NCBI RefSeq assembly: GCF_001429295.1
Contig: NZ_LMJL01000012.1
Span: forward strand, 1,428,987 to 1,492,986
Length of the DNA stretch: 64,000 nucleotides
Direction of reading: 5' to 3'
Source of the DNA: Flavobacterium sp. Root935
GTDB taxonomy: Bacteria; Bacteroidota; Bacteroidia; Flavobacteriales; Flavobacteriaceae
Part shown: positions 28,119-36,595 of the stretch, piece after piece
Layout of the letters: each line of letters starts with the position of its first letter
Numbering within the stretch: position 1 is the first letter of the stretch
Notes under the pieces: generated by a model
Told to the model about the DNA's origin: nothing
The model's input: only the letters and a program-made list of their open reading frames with translations
Database searches by the model: none
Position numbers and translations under genes: made by a program

Positions 28119-30491
28119 TTATTTCTTCTTCTTATCCGTGTTTCCTTTCGATGCTGACACAGCTTTATTTTCTTCCAAGTTTATCACCACTTTTTCTATT
28201 TTTCCTGTAAAGGCATAAGGAACATCATAATTTAAATTTACAGGCGTTCCTGTATCTTCGCCTATATCAAAAGTTTCATCAAGTGTAAAACGGTTAAAAA
28301 TGGTTTTTTCGATTCGTTTTTCTGCAGCTTTTTTACCATCGACAGTTAGAGTTCCGAGTCCGCCTTTTCCGAGTCCGCCTCCATCATATTTAAAATCAAA
28401 AGTGATGGTGTGTGCTCCGCTTTTTAATACTTCTGTTGAAGCTATGTTGGTATGAATAACGTTTCCGTAGTTATAATGAAAAACAGGTTTTCCTTTTTCC
28501 AGATACAATGCCCAGCCGTCAAACAAACCGCCCATTGTTGCCAGGATGCCTTCTGTTTCATTTTTAGAAATATTGATTTTTGCCGTTATCGTCCATGATT
28601 TATTTTTTATATCGGGAGCAACACCTTCCGGAAGTCTTTTCATTCCCTGATAATACGTAAAAGAAGTACGGCCTAAAGTTAAACTTGGTCTAATCGCTGG
28701 GTTTAAACGTGATGTACGGCTGTCATCAAGAGGTAAAACATTGTATTTTGCCGCTTCACTATAGAATAACAATTGAAGCTCCTTAAGTTTATCGGGGTTT
28801 TTATCGGCTAAGTTATTTGCTTGCGTAAAGTCTTCGTCTACATGATATAATTCCCATTTGTAACCGTTAATTACATCTACTGTTGGCGCTTCAGAAACCC
28901 ACGGAAGTCCAACTGGCGTAGTACTGGCGATCCATCCATCATCATAAATAGCACGATTTCCAAACAATTCAAAATATTGAGTTCGATGTCTGGACGGTTC
29001 TTTCGGTTTATCAAAAGTATATTCCATACTTACGCCTTCCATAGGTTTTTGTGTAGTTCCGTTTACGGATGAAGGTGCTTGTATTTGTGTGGCTTCTAAA
29101 ATAGTTGGAAACACATCTATTACATGATGCCATTGACTGCGGATGCCTCCAGCATCTTTTATACCTTTTGGCCACGAAATAACCAGACCGTTTCTGGTGC
29201 CACCATAATGAGAAGCAATTTGTTTACACCACTGCATTGGTGTGTTCATGGCGTGAGCCCAGCCAACGGGATAATGATTGTAACTTTTCCACGTTCCAAT
29301 ATCCTCTTTTTGTTTGAGCATTTCTTTATAATCGGTGTAAATTCCGTTCATTTCGGCTTCCAAATTGGTTGCTCCTTCAGGACTTCCCTCACCGCTCGCT
29401 CCGTTATCTCCAACTATATAAATAATTAACGTATTGTCGAGCTGTCCTAAATCTTCAATCGATTTTATAACACGTCCCACATTATAATCTGCCTGTTCCA
29501 GATATCCCGCATAAATTTCCATCATGTATGCATACAATTCTTTTTGTTCTCCGTTTAAAGAATCCCAAGCCTGAATTTCTTTAGGTCTTTCCGTCAGTTT
29601 TGCATCGGCAGGAATAATTCCTAGTTTTTTCTGACGGTAAAAGGTTTCTTCTCGTATTTTATCCCAACCCTGATCAAATTTTCCTTTATATTTTGCAATC
29701 CATTCTTTGCGCGGATGATGTGGCGCGTGCGTTGCGCCCGGAACATAATACATAAAGAAAGGTTTGTCTGGTGCGATTGTTTTCTGAGTCTGAATATAGT
29801 TGATGGCTTTATCTGCCAGATCATAATCAAAATTATAATCGGGGTTACCGACATAAGGTTCAACAGGTGTTGTTCCTTCAAAAACTGCTGGTCTCCATTG
29901 ATTCATATCGCCGCCAATAAATCCGTAAAAATATTCAAAGCCAAGACCTGTTGGCCATCGGTCAAAGGGTCCAACCGGACTTCCTTCAAAATCCGGAACA
30001 TTATGATCTTTGCCCAGCCATGCGGTGTTGTATCCGTTTCCTTTCAGGACTGCGCCAATAGTTGCTGTTTCTGCTCCAATCATCGAATTATAACCTGGAT
30101 ATCCAGTTGCCAATTCCATAATTTGTCCTGTATGTGCGCTGTGGTGATTTCGTCCTGTAAGCAATGCGGCACGTGTTGGAGAACACATTGCCGTGGTATT
30201 GAATTGATTGTATCGAAGTCCGTTTTTTGCTAATCTTTCTAATGTAGGCGTATTTGCAGGACCTCCAAAAGTACTTGAAGCTCCAAAACCAACATCATCA
30301 AGCATCACTAATAAAACATTTGGCGCTCCCTTTGGCGCAGTAACTGCTTTTGGAAAATCCATTTCAGATTTTTTTGCATCTAAACTGATATGTCCGTTAA
30401 ATGGCGCTTGCGGTTTTGGCAGAACTTCCTGTCCAAACGAACAGATCGAAATAAATAAAGCGGCTGATAAAATGGCTGTTTTTTTTCTCAT
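28119..30491 (-). CDS. Secreted arylsulfatase (formylglycine type)
   Basis: This 790-residue protein has a signal peptide (to about residue 21) and a sulfatase domain. The calcium-binding D65-D66 lies in VMLDDVGFG. The maturation motif C103-S-P-T-R ends in ALLTGRNHH, so C103 would become formylglycine. A C-terminal concanavalin-like beta domain and a lysine-rich tail follow. The family hydrolyses sulfate esters in the periplasm. It needs an anaerobic or FGE-type maturase, and none is seen in this window. It lies between repeat copies with only the small helical gene beside it. The natural substrate is unknown. Confidence 0.9.
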   Translation of the reverse strand: MRKKTAILSAALFISICSFGQEVLPKPQAPFNGHISLDAKKSEMDFPKAVTAPKGAPNVLLVMLDDVGFGASSTFGGPANTPTLERLAKNGLRYNQFNTTAMCSPTRAALLTGRNHHSAHTGQIMELATGYPGYNSMIGAETATIGAVLKGNGYNTAWLGKDHNVPDFEGSPVGPFDRWPTGLGFEYFYGFIGGDMNQWRPAVFEGTTPVEPYVGNPDYNFDYDLADKAINYIQTQKTIAPDKPFFMYYVPGATHAPHHPRKEWIAKYKGKFDQGWDKIREETFYRQKKLGIIPADAKLTERPKEIQAWDSLNGEQKELYAYMMEIYAGYLEQADYNVGRVIKSIEDLGQLDNTLIIYIVGDNGASGEGSPEGATNLEAEMNGIYTDYKEMLKQKEDIGTWKSYNHYPVGWAHAMNTPMQWCKQIASHYGGTRNGLVISWPKGIKDAGGIRSQWHHVIDVFPTILEATQIQAPSSVNGTTQKPMEGVSMEYTFDKPKEPSRHRTQYFELFGNRAIYDDGWIASTTPVGLPWVSEAPTVDVINGYKWELYHVDEDFTQANNLADKNPDKLKELQLLFYSEAAKYNVLPLDDSRTSRLNPAIRPSLTLGRTSFTYYQGMKRLPEGVAPDIKNKSWTITAKINISKNETEGILATMGGLFDGWALYLEKGKPVFHYNYGNVIHTNIASTEVLKSGAHTITFDFKYDGGGLGKGGLGTLTVDGKKAAEKRIEKTIFNRFTLDETFDIGEDTGTPVNLNYDVPYAFTGKIEKVVINLEENKAVSASKGNTDKKKK

Positions 30492-30772
30492 TTCAGTATA
30501 TTTAAATTTTATATCTCAGTATTTTAACACTGCTGCTTTCTCTTTTAAATAAAGTTAAAAGCAAAACATAAAATTACAAATACACTGTAGGGCAATCAAT
30601 TAAAAATGGTTGCAAATTATAATATGAAACAAGAAAAAAGTAAGTTTAATAAAAATCACGACAGCTGCTTTTATGCAGAATGAATGGAAGTTAATTTTTT
30701 ATTGAAATTTACTTATTAAGTTCTCTGTGGACTTTATCAAAAATCTAATGAAGGTAGCCTGTTTAAGTCATG

Positions 30773-31012
30773 CTAACTCCTCCTTATTAAAATTTCTTCT
30801 TCCAGTTCCTTCGATAAATCACTGTAAGCAAGTTTATCTGCCATGTTTTTTCGGAGTTTTTGTACTGCTATTTCGGCCTTATTTTTATTGTGGCAGTATT
30901 GATCACAAATCGTTTTAAAATGTTCATCATGGGGATATAAAACCCTTAAATCATCTATATATTCAGCAAATTTAAGATTAAATAAATCGTAAGGAAGAGC
31001 CATTTTTTTCAT
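30773..31012 (-). CDS. Small helical protein (YdcH/DUF465-like)
   Basis: This 79-residue protein is counted from the ATG at 31012; an upstream in-frame TTG at 31030 would add six residues. It is predicted to be one or two alpha helices, with a LYPHDEHFKTICDQY block that loosely recalls the small DUF465/YdcH family. The role is unknown. It is transcribed in the same direction as the arylsulfatase but nearly 300 bp away. Confidence 0.55.
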   Translation of the reverse strand: MKKMALPYDLFNLKFAEYIDDLRVLYPHDEHFKTICDQYCHNKNKAEIAVQKLRKNMADKLAYSDLSKELEEEILIRRS

Positions 31013-31315
31013 GGATTGTTTGAATAACAAATTTACTAATTAATTACGCTTTAGATTTTCTCAATACGTTTCATGTTATAATTTGCAACATACTTTATGT
31101 TGTGCCTGCATTACCAACAGAATAGGAAAATCAAATTGATTTTTATAATTGATTCCTTACATTATTTAATTTATAACGTAAAGTTATTTAATCGAGCCAA
31201 TAAGGTAATTTGAACTTTTTATATAATTTGCAGCAAAAAAAAGAAACATCAGACTAACCGCGGTTTTGCAACGAAATCTAAGGCTATTTAAGCTTCTTTA
31301 AGCGCTCTAAGTTTT

Positions 31316-31396
31316 GTGGCAAAATCATGGCACTAGGTATTCTGAACAATTAATAACTTAGCAAAATCAAAGTCTAAGCAGTTTAGGTTCGAAACT
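31316..31396 (+). repeat. Dispersed ~80-bp repeat, copy 7 (type A)
   Basis: GTGGCA (31316-31321), five bases, ATGGCA (31327-31332); the core includes AGCAAAATCAAAGTCTAAGC; the tail is TTTAGGTTCGAAACT. It is one of the best conserved copies and the last type A before hemA. Confidence 0.75.
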
Positions 31397-31458
31397 TTTA
31401 GAAACTTAGTAAAAACATTTTTATGAATAAAATATTGAAATAGACATAATTGAATTTA

Positions 31459-31538
31459 GGTGCAGAATCGGTGCACCTAGTTTTAAGACAAAATTTAAAA
31501 CACTATAAAACAGTTATTTAAAATCTTAAGTTCGAAAC
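31459..31538 (+). repeat. Dispersed ~80-bp repeat, copy 8 (type B)
   Basis: GGTGCA (31459-31464), five bases, GGTGCA (31470-31475), with the tail CTTAAGTTCGAAACATTACTA. It closely matches the type B copy at 14414 in head, A-rich middle and tail, and in its spacing behind a type A copy. Confidence 0.75.
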
Positions 31539-31770
31539 ATTACTAAACATCAACTCTGTAAAATTTTGAAGTTCAACTCTATCTAGAAGACAGATTTCCA
31601 TACAAATCTAAAGATCCTGCTTTGATTACTATTTAGTATTGTTATAACAAAGCACATTCCCTGCTGTTCAACAGAAGCTATAAATTGATTTATTTCTCTC
31701 CATAGGAATCAAGATAAATTTCCTTTAGTAAAACAAAGAATATATCACGTAATCATTAAAGTTTTTAATT

Positions 31771-31797
31771 AAAAGATAGCTTAGTGCTATCTTTTTT
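31771..31797 (+). terminator. Isolated rho-independent hairpin
   Basis: AAAAGATAGC (31771-31780) pairs with GCTATCTTTT (31786-31795) around TTAGT and runs into seven T residues. No plus-strand gene precedes it within 5 kb. It could end an unseen small RNA or insulate the hemA region. Confidence 0.6.
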
Positions 31798-32116
31798 TGT
31801 TACGTTCAAAAGGGTATCTGCATTTTTAAATCGCTGTAAATAATCATTTCTCACCAACTTACTCGACTAATGAAACTAGATTTAAAATGATCCTTAACTT
31901 TTGGAACATTACAATTAATTCAATCCTACTTTTTTTTGGGACAAAATTGAACTAAAATATTCGTTTTTAAATGAGTGTCAAATTATAAATATCAAACTAT
32001 GCCCAAAGCAATAGAGTCGTTTATAGCTTTCTTTAAATAATAATTAAAGGGTGAGTATTGTAAAGGAAACTGAGCTCCCTTCTATCACCTTCAAACCATT
32101 TACCAGCTATAACTAC

Positions 32117-33424
32117 CTATGAAAGATTAATTTTATACTTTTCTTCAACGTCTGAAGAAGTGATTTTAGAAGCCAGTGGTCCAATTTGAAATACTTTTTC
32201 AATAAATTCAATACTTTCATCCAGGCTAGTGCTTTCATTTTTTAAGTGACTCGCAAAATGATTTGTGATTTTTTGAATAATTCTGGCACTAATCAAATCA
32301 ACCTGAGTTTCATTAAAATTATTTATCTTCTTTTTCTGAAAAGCTAATTCACCAGACACAATATCATTTAATTTAGCCTTTAATGCATGGATAGTTGGTG
32401 CATATTTTCGACTATTTATCCAAGTATTAAATTCTAATTTAATATCCTCAATAATAGCTTCCGCAGCCGGAATATGTTGTTTTCTTCTTTCCAGGGTGTC
32501 ATCTGTAATTTGAGATAAATAATCCAAATGTATTAAAGTTACGCCCGGTATTTTTTCTACATCGGGATTTACATTCCTTGGAATAGATAAATCCAAAATT
32601 AGCAAAGGTTTCGCTAAATCCCGCAATATTTCTTTGTCGATAGTTGGACTTTGGGCACCTGTGGCCACAACCAGTACATCTGCCACTTGTACTTCTTTTT
32701 TTAATTCCAGGAAATCCTTAACAATAACATTTAGTTTTCCAGCCAACATTTCAGCCTTACTTTTTGTTCTGTTTATAAGTGTAACATGGCTATTTTTAGT
32801 ATGTTTAACCAAATTCTCACAGGTGTTCCTGCCTATTTTTCCTGTTCCGAATAATAAAATATTTTTGTTTGAAATATCTTCTACATTTCGGATAATATAT
32901 TGAACCGATGCAAAGGAAACGGATGTTGCACCAGATGAAATTTTAGTATCTGTTTTGATTTTTTTGCTTGTCTGAATAACTGAGCTTACTAAACGATCCA
33001 GGAATGTATTGACTAAACCCTCTAGTTTACTATGATTAAAAGCGATTTTAATTTGGCTGATAATTTCAAAATCACCCAGAATCTGACTGTCTAAAGCTGT
33101 ACCTACGCGAAACATGTGGTTAACAGCTTCCTGATTCTTGTATATATATGCAACCTCTCTAAATTCTTCTAAGGAACCATTACTGTTTTCGCAAAGCAAT
33201 TTGATGAGCTCATAAGGATGATTGGCAAAACCATATATCTCAGTTCTATTACAAGTAGAAATTACAATTAAGGATTCTATACCTTCAGCCTTGGCTTGTG
33301 CCAACAGATCAGATTGGGCTTTAGCCGTTAAACTAAATTTTCCTCTAATTGTAGCATCTGCCTTTTTATAACTTAAGCCTAAAGCGTAAAAAGTGGTGGT
33401 TTTGGACATGTTATATTTTTCCAT
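32117..33424 (-). CDS. hemA: Glutamyl-tRNA reductase
   Basis: This 435-residue protein catalyses the first step of the C5 route to haem, reducing glutamyl-tRNA to glutamate-1-semialdehyde. The catalytic cysteine C58 lies in ISTCNRTEIYGF, the NADPH-binding motif LFGTGKIG follows, and the C-terminal helical dimerisation domain is intact. A second ATG five codons in (33409) precedes SKTTTFYALG and could be the start. In related Flavobacteria I would expect hemC and later haem genes downstream; here a repeat-rich spacer follows, so the gene stands alone. hemH and its AraC neighbour lie 4-6 kb away. Confidence 0.93.
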   Translation of the reverse strand: MEKYNMSKTTTFYALGLSYKKADATIRGKFSLTAKAQSDLLAQAKAEGIESLIVISTCNRTEIYGFANHPYELIKLLCENSNGSLEEFREVAYIYKNQEAVNHMFRVGTALDSQILGDFEIISQIKIAFNHSKLEGLVNTFLDRLVSSVIQTSKKIKTDTKISSGATSVSFASVQYIIRNVEDISNKNILLFGTGKIGRNTCENLVKHTKNSHVTLINRTKSKAEMLAGKLNVIVKDFLELKKEVQVADVLVVATGAQSPTIDKEILRDLAKPLLILDLSIPRNVNPDVEKIPGVTLIHLDYLSQITDDTLERRKQHIPAAEAIIEDIKLEFNTWINSRKYAPTIHALKAKLNDIVSGELAFQKKKINNFNETQVDLISARIIQKITNHFASHLKNESTSLDESIEFIEKVFQIGPLASKITSSDVEEKYKINLS

Positions 33425-33574
33425 ACTAAGCTTTCCTTAAAAGTTTAAAAAAATTATTATTAACTAATTTACAAGAAACAAGACTAGGGGCACTTTTATC
33501 CCATCCATAAATCGATTTAAATCAATGGTTATAAATAACATTTATGGCCATTTGCAATGTATCAGGTAAATAAA

Positions 33575-33602
33575 AAACGCTACCTTTTTTCAGGTAGCGT
33601 TT
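33575..33602 (-). terminator. Rho-independent terminator of the envelope/redox operon
   Basis: AAACGCTACCT (33575-33585) and AGGTAGCGTTT (33592-33602) form a perfect 11-bp stem. Read on the minus strand it ends in a T-rich run. It sits 11 bp beyond the globin-like gene stop and isolates hemA. Confidence 0.85.
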
Positions 33603-33612
33603 GAAAAGAAAA

Positions 33613-34209
33613 TTATTTTTGAACTATTGGAGTTCTAAGAGATTCTAAAACAGCAACAATATCGGTATAAAGCTCTGTATTTGAAGCAACACCATTTGCA
33701 TTTGCAGCCGCACCTACATAACCTACGAATTTTGTATAATCCGCGCTACTTGATTTTGTTCCCATACGAGGATTTTTCGCAGGATCATGTGCATCTACCA
33801 TATTCAACCCAGAATAGGTATTTACAGCGCTTGTACCTCCCGTGTTAAACGAAAAGAAATCAGTCAGATTATCTGATAGTTTAGCAATATTTGTAGACTG
33901 GGTAGTTCCCGTTTCTGCTAAAACCGGGGCAAAATGCGCTTGTAGATTCCCCGAAGCATTCGACTGAACATCGGCAACAATTAATCCTATAGTTGAATTT
34001 ACCACCTTGCGGAAATTCAAACGTCCTTGTTCGATCATTTGACCAGAATTATCAGGATCAGAAACCATTTTAGTGCCGCCTAATCGTTCGTAAATAGATG
34101 CCTTTACAGGAGGAGTTACAGGGGCGTCATCATCATTACTACTACAGGAAGCCAGGGTTGCAGAAGCTGCGAGTAATACACTAAGTGTAATTTTGGAATA
34201 AATTTTCAT
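33613..34209 (-). CDS. Globin-like (truncated haemoglobin, group 1-like) lipoprotein
   Basis: This 198-residue protein has a lipobox LASC ending at C22, so it should be lipid-anchored. The mature part starts with YERLGG (40-45), the signature opening of group 1 truncated haemoglobins, and has a YSGLNMVDAHD block where H141 would be the proximal haem ligand. The domain is longer and more divergent than cytoplasmic globins, with a glycine- and threonine-rich insertion. It is the last gene of the operon starting at 36052 and is followed by a clear terminator. The haem-binding role is inferred. Proximity to hemA and a haem lipoprotein fits. Confidence 0.65.
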   Translation of the reverse strand: MKIYSKITLSVLLAASATLASCSSNDDDAPVTPPVKASIYERLGGTKMVSDPDNSGQMIEQGRLNFRKVVNSTIGLIVADVQSNASGNLQAHFAPVLAETGTTQSTNIAKLSDNLTDFFSFNTGGTSAVNTYSGLNMVDAHDPAKNPRMGTKSSSADYTKFVGYVGAAANANGVASNTELYTDIVAVLESLRTPIVQK

Positions 34210-34226
34210 AATAAAAGTATTAAGGG

Positions 34227-34661
34227 TTAATTAAAAAAACGGTTTATTTTTTGAGACAATTTGTAGCTCAAACTATTTTGATTTACGGGACAAACTTCTT
34301 TGCCAGCCAAATTTTCTGGCAAAATATAACGCTTAGCGTCATAATGTCCTATGGCTATCAACTGGTCAAATACCTTCTGAGAATTCGTGATTTTATTGTT
34401 ATGGAAGTAAACAACCACATTTCTTTTGACGATTATAGAATCTGAGGTTAATCCCTTAATAGATCTCAAATCTGAACATATTTGTTTGGCTTGCAGAGAA
34501 TCGATGTTTGTTTTAAAATCGATTCGGCTAACTTGCAGGTTGGGACTTTCATAAACAGCAGGCTTAGCGGTAATAATGTGGAATAGAAAAATGGCAAAAA
34601 ATAGTACCGTAATGATCAGTCCCGTCCACAGGCCTTTTTTAATAAATTTGTTAATTTTCAT
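34227..34661 (-). CDS. Membrane-anchored HMA-like domain protein
   Basis: This 144-residue protein has one N-terminal transmembrane helix (about 9-31) and a periplasmic domain of about 100 residues. Its beta-alpha pattern (SRIDFKTNIDSLQAKQIC onward, then VVYFHNNKI) recalls heavy-metal-associated folds, but the usual CxxC metal site is absent; only two separate cysteines are present. It lies 17 bp upstream of the globin-like gene in the same operon. The function is unknown. Confidence 0.55.
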   Translation of the reverse strand: MKINKFIKKGLWTGLIITVLFFAIFLFHIITAKPAVYESPNLQVSRIDFKTNIDSLQAKQICSDLRSIKGLTSDSIIVKRNVVVYFHNNKITNSQKVFDQLIAIGHYDAKRYILPENLAGKEVCPVNQNSLSYKLSQKINRFFN

Positions 34662-34795
34662 ACAGCTGATTTTAAAATGATTTTAGGTTTTCAAGATCAT
34701 ATACGAACACTTTTTCGGGTTGGTTTTTATTTAAACAGACAAAATATTAGTTTAGATTTATTTTAAATAACAACACACTGAACAACAGTAAATTA

Positions 34796-35635
34796 TCAAA
34801 AAACTCTTGCCAAATTAAAACCAAAAAAAACATCTCCTTTGGTCCAGTCTCCTGTAGTCCTTCCAAGATATCCGGCCTCGTCAATGGCTTGAGAACTCGT
34901 AAAATGCATTTGAAAAACATGTCCGCCGGTTTCTAAATCAAAACCTATAGATAATGGATTTTTATAAATAGAATTTGAGGCCCTGTTTAAGTGCGCTGCA
35001 TAATCCATATTCAATGACCAGCGTTTAGCAAATTTATATCTGCCGCCAAAGCCAATGGCATATTGCGAGTTGTTTTGCTGGGGATCCAGCACGAAATTTT
35101 CATGGAAAAATGATGGAACTATTTCTAAAGAGAGTCTTTCAGAAAATTTTCTGGAAATTAAAAGTTGGGCTACATAGGTCAGCCTGTTTTTAAATTCAAG
35201 TTTCGGATACAGGCTTTCCTTTAGCGTGTTGTTAATAGACAAACTATTAAACCCTGCAATAGTAACAGGAAAACCGTCTTTTATTTGCGGCAATAACATA
35301 TATTTTGTTGCAAAGTCATAAGCAAATTCACTTCTGGCTGCACTGATATTAATCCCTTGGGTCAATCCGTATATAAATTTTATTTGGGTATTGGCATTGT
35401 CCAATCCATAGAAGCCCTCGAAACCATCTTTTATAGAACCAAACCGGTGTGCAACAACAAAATACAAATCTCCTTTTGCCGCCAGTTTTGTAGATTCGAG
35501 ATTAACAATCTTCAGGGCTTTAAATGCAGATGTCACCTTTTCTTTTGTTACAGGCGCTTCAACTCCCGATAATAAGTCATCTTGAGAATAGGTTAATAAT
35601 GGAAATAAAAACAATAATAGGAGGAGCTTTTTCAT
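34796..35635 (-). CDS. DUF5777-type outer-membrane beta-barrel protein
   Basis: This 279-residue protein has a signal peptide ending in LTYSQ and alternating beta strands, with a final strand DVFFGFNLARVF typical of outer-membrane barrels. The YFVVAHRFGSIKDG block marks the DUF5777 family of Bacteroidota. In that lineage the family tends to sit beside cytochrome c lipoproteins, YceI and OB-fold proteins, as here. It is the second gene of the four-gene minus-strand operon. The substrate is unknown. Confidence 0.75.
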   Translation of the reverse strand: MKKLLLLLFLFPLLTYSQDDLLSGVEAPVTKEKVTSAFKALKIVNLESTKLAAKGDLYFVVAHRFGSIKDGFEGFYGLDNANTQIKFIYGLTQGINISAARSEFAYDFATKYMLLPQIKDGFPVTIAGFNSLSINNTLKESLYPKLEFKNRLTYVAQLLISRKFSERLSLEIVPSFFHENFVLDPQQNNSQYAIGFGGRYKFAKRWSLNMDYAAHLNRASNSIYKNPLSIGFDLETGGHVFQMHFTSSQAIDEAGYLGRTTGDWTKGDVFFGFNLARVF

Positions 35636-35653
35636 GTGGTTCGTTTTAAATTG

Positions 35654-36052
35654 TTATTTGTTTGAATGTGAAACTGAAGACTGATCTATTTTAAATTCTT
35701 GTAAGAGCTCATCATATCCTAAAAACCGTCCTTTGATTTTTAGCTCTTTGCCAATTGCAATGCCTTTGGGTAAACTGTCTTTGAAGCTTGCAAATATCTT
35801 TTCGCCAATAACAATACTCTTAGTTTCGAGATCAATAGTCGTTACTCGTGCGGTTAATTCAACTGTTTTGTCCTGGTATTTGCGAGTAGCAATGCTGTCA
35901 TTCGAAGTAAATTCTTTTTCGAGCCCGTAAACCGTTACAACATAATCTGCAGTCTCTGATTCGATATCCCGGTGGTTTTTATAACTGTAGCGGTAAATTG
36001 CGATCCCCGTTATAAGGAAAAGGGAAATTGTGATAAGTATTTTTTTTCTCAT
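35654..36052 (-). CDS. Exported OB-fold (tRNA_anti-like) protein
   Basis: This 132-residue protein has one N-terminal membrane segment or signal anchor (about 5-22). A domain of about 90 residues with the five-strand pattern of an OB fold follows (KTVELTARVTTIDLETKSI, then GKELKIKGRFLGYDELL). It matches tRNA_anti-like proteins of Bacteroidota. It is the first gene of the operon and lies 18 bp upstream of the DUF5777 gene. Despite the family name, the membrane anchor argues against a tRNA role. No specific function can be assigned. Confidence 0.7.
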   Translation of the reverse strand: MRKKILITISLFLITGIAIYRYSYKNHRDIESETADYVVTVYGLEKEFTSNDSIATRKYQDKTVELTARVTTIDLETKSIVIGEKIFASFKDSLPKGIAIGKELKIKGRFLGYDELLQEFKIDQSSVSHSNK

Positions 36053-36212
36053 AGCTGGTTTTAGTATTTGGAATTATTTACGTTAAAAAATACCTATTGG
36101 ATTTAAACTATCAAATATGCTTTTTCTTAAATCTGTTTCATCTGTTTCATCGTATATGATTTCAAAATGCTTTTTAACTTTTAAAATCATTATAAACTAA
36201 ATAACCAATCCT

Positions 36213-36581
36213 ATGAACTTAAAAACTCTTTTACTCCTTCCATCATGTATCCTATTATTAGTGAGTTGCACAGATGATAATCCTAGTACTTTAATTGATA
36301 CTCCACCAATTACGGATGTGGCAACATATAATCAGAATGTGAAATCCATTATTGATAATAACTGTGTTGTTTGCCACGCCGCAGTTCCTAAAAACGGAGC
36401 CCCTATGTCATTAGTCACTTATGATCAGGTAAAAAATGCGGTTTTAAATCGTGGATTGCTTACCCGAATTTCATTAGAAAATGGCAATAGTTTACTAATG
36501 CCGCAAGGCGGACCAAGATTACCTCAGACTACTATAGATGTTATTAAAAAATGGGAACAAGATGGATTATTAGAACAATGA
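36213..36581 (+). CDS. Cytochrome c-type lipoprotein
   Basis: This 122-residue protein has a lipobox ending at C19 (LLVSC) and a single haem c site C51-V-V-C54-H55. M96 in LLMPQGGP is the likely sixth ligand. It should be anchored on the periplasmic side and shuttle electrons. It is divergent from the OB-fold operon (160 bp between starts) and is followed after 14 bp by the first YceI gene, so the plus-strand trio is likely one transcript. Confidence 0.85.
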   Translation: MNLKTLLLLPSCILLLVSCTDDNPSTLIDTPPITDVATYNQNVKSIIDNNCVVCHAAVPKNGAPMSLVTYDQVKNAVLNRGLLTRISLENGNSLLMPQGGPRLPQTTIDVIKKWEQDGLLEQ

Positions 36582-36595
36582 TCCCTAATAAAAAC

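Larger units (their letters stand above)
31013..32116. other. Long spacer at the island/core junction
   Basis: This region of about 1.1 kb between the small helical gene and hemA has no intact gene. It holds a paired type A + type B repeat (31316 and 31459) and an isolated terminator-like hairpin at 31771. Bases 31,560-31,770 could hold a small RNA ending at that hairpin, but I see no promoter box. Confidence 0.5.

Noticed and set aside
29621..30552. ORFs of 86-172 codons overlapping the arylsulfatase
   Set aside because: Shadows of the sulfatase gene in other frames; the sulfatase is supported by the CSPTR motif and signal peptide.
10405..31538. A CRISPR array or tRNA genes at the repeats
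   Set aside because: The spacing is irregular, with whole genes between copies rather than uniform spacers, and no copy has acceptor-, D- and anticodon-arm complementarity. GTTCGAAAC alone is not enough for a tRNA.
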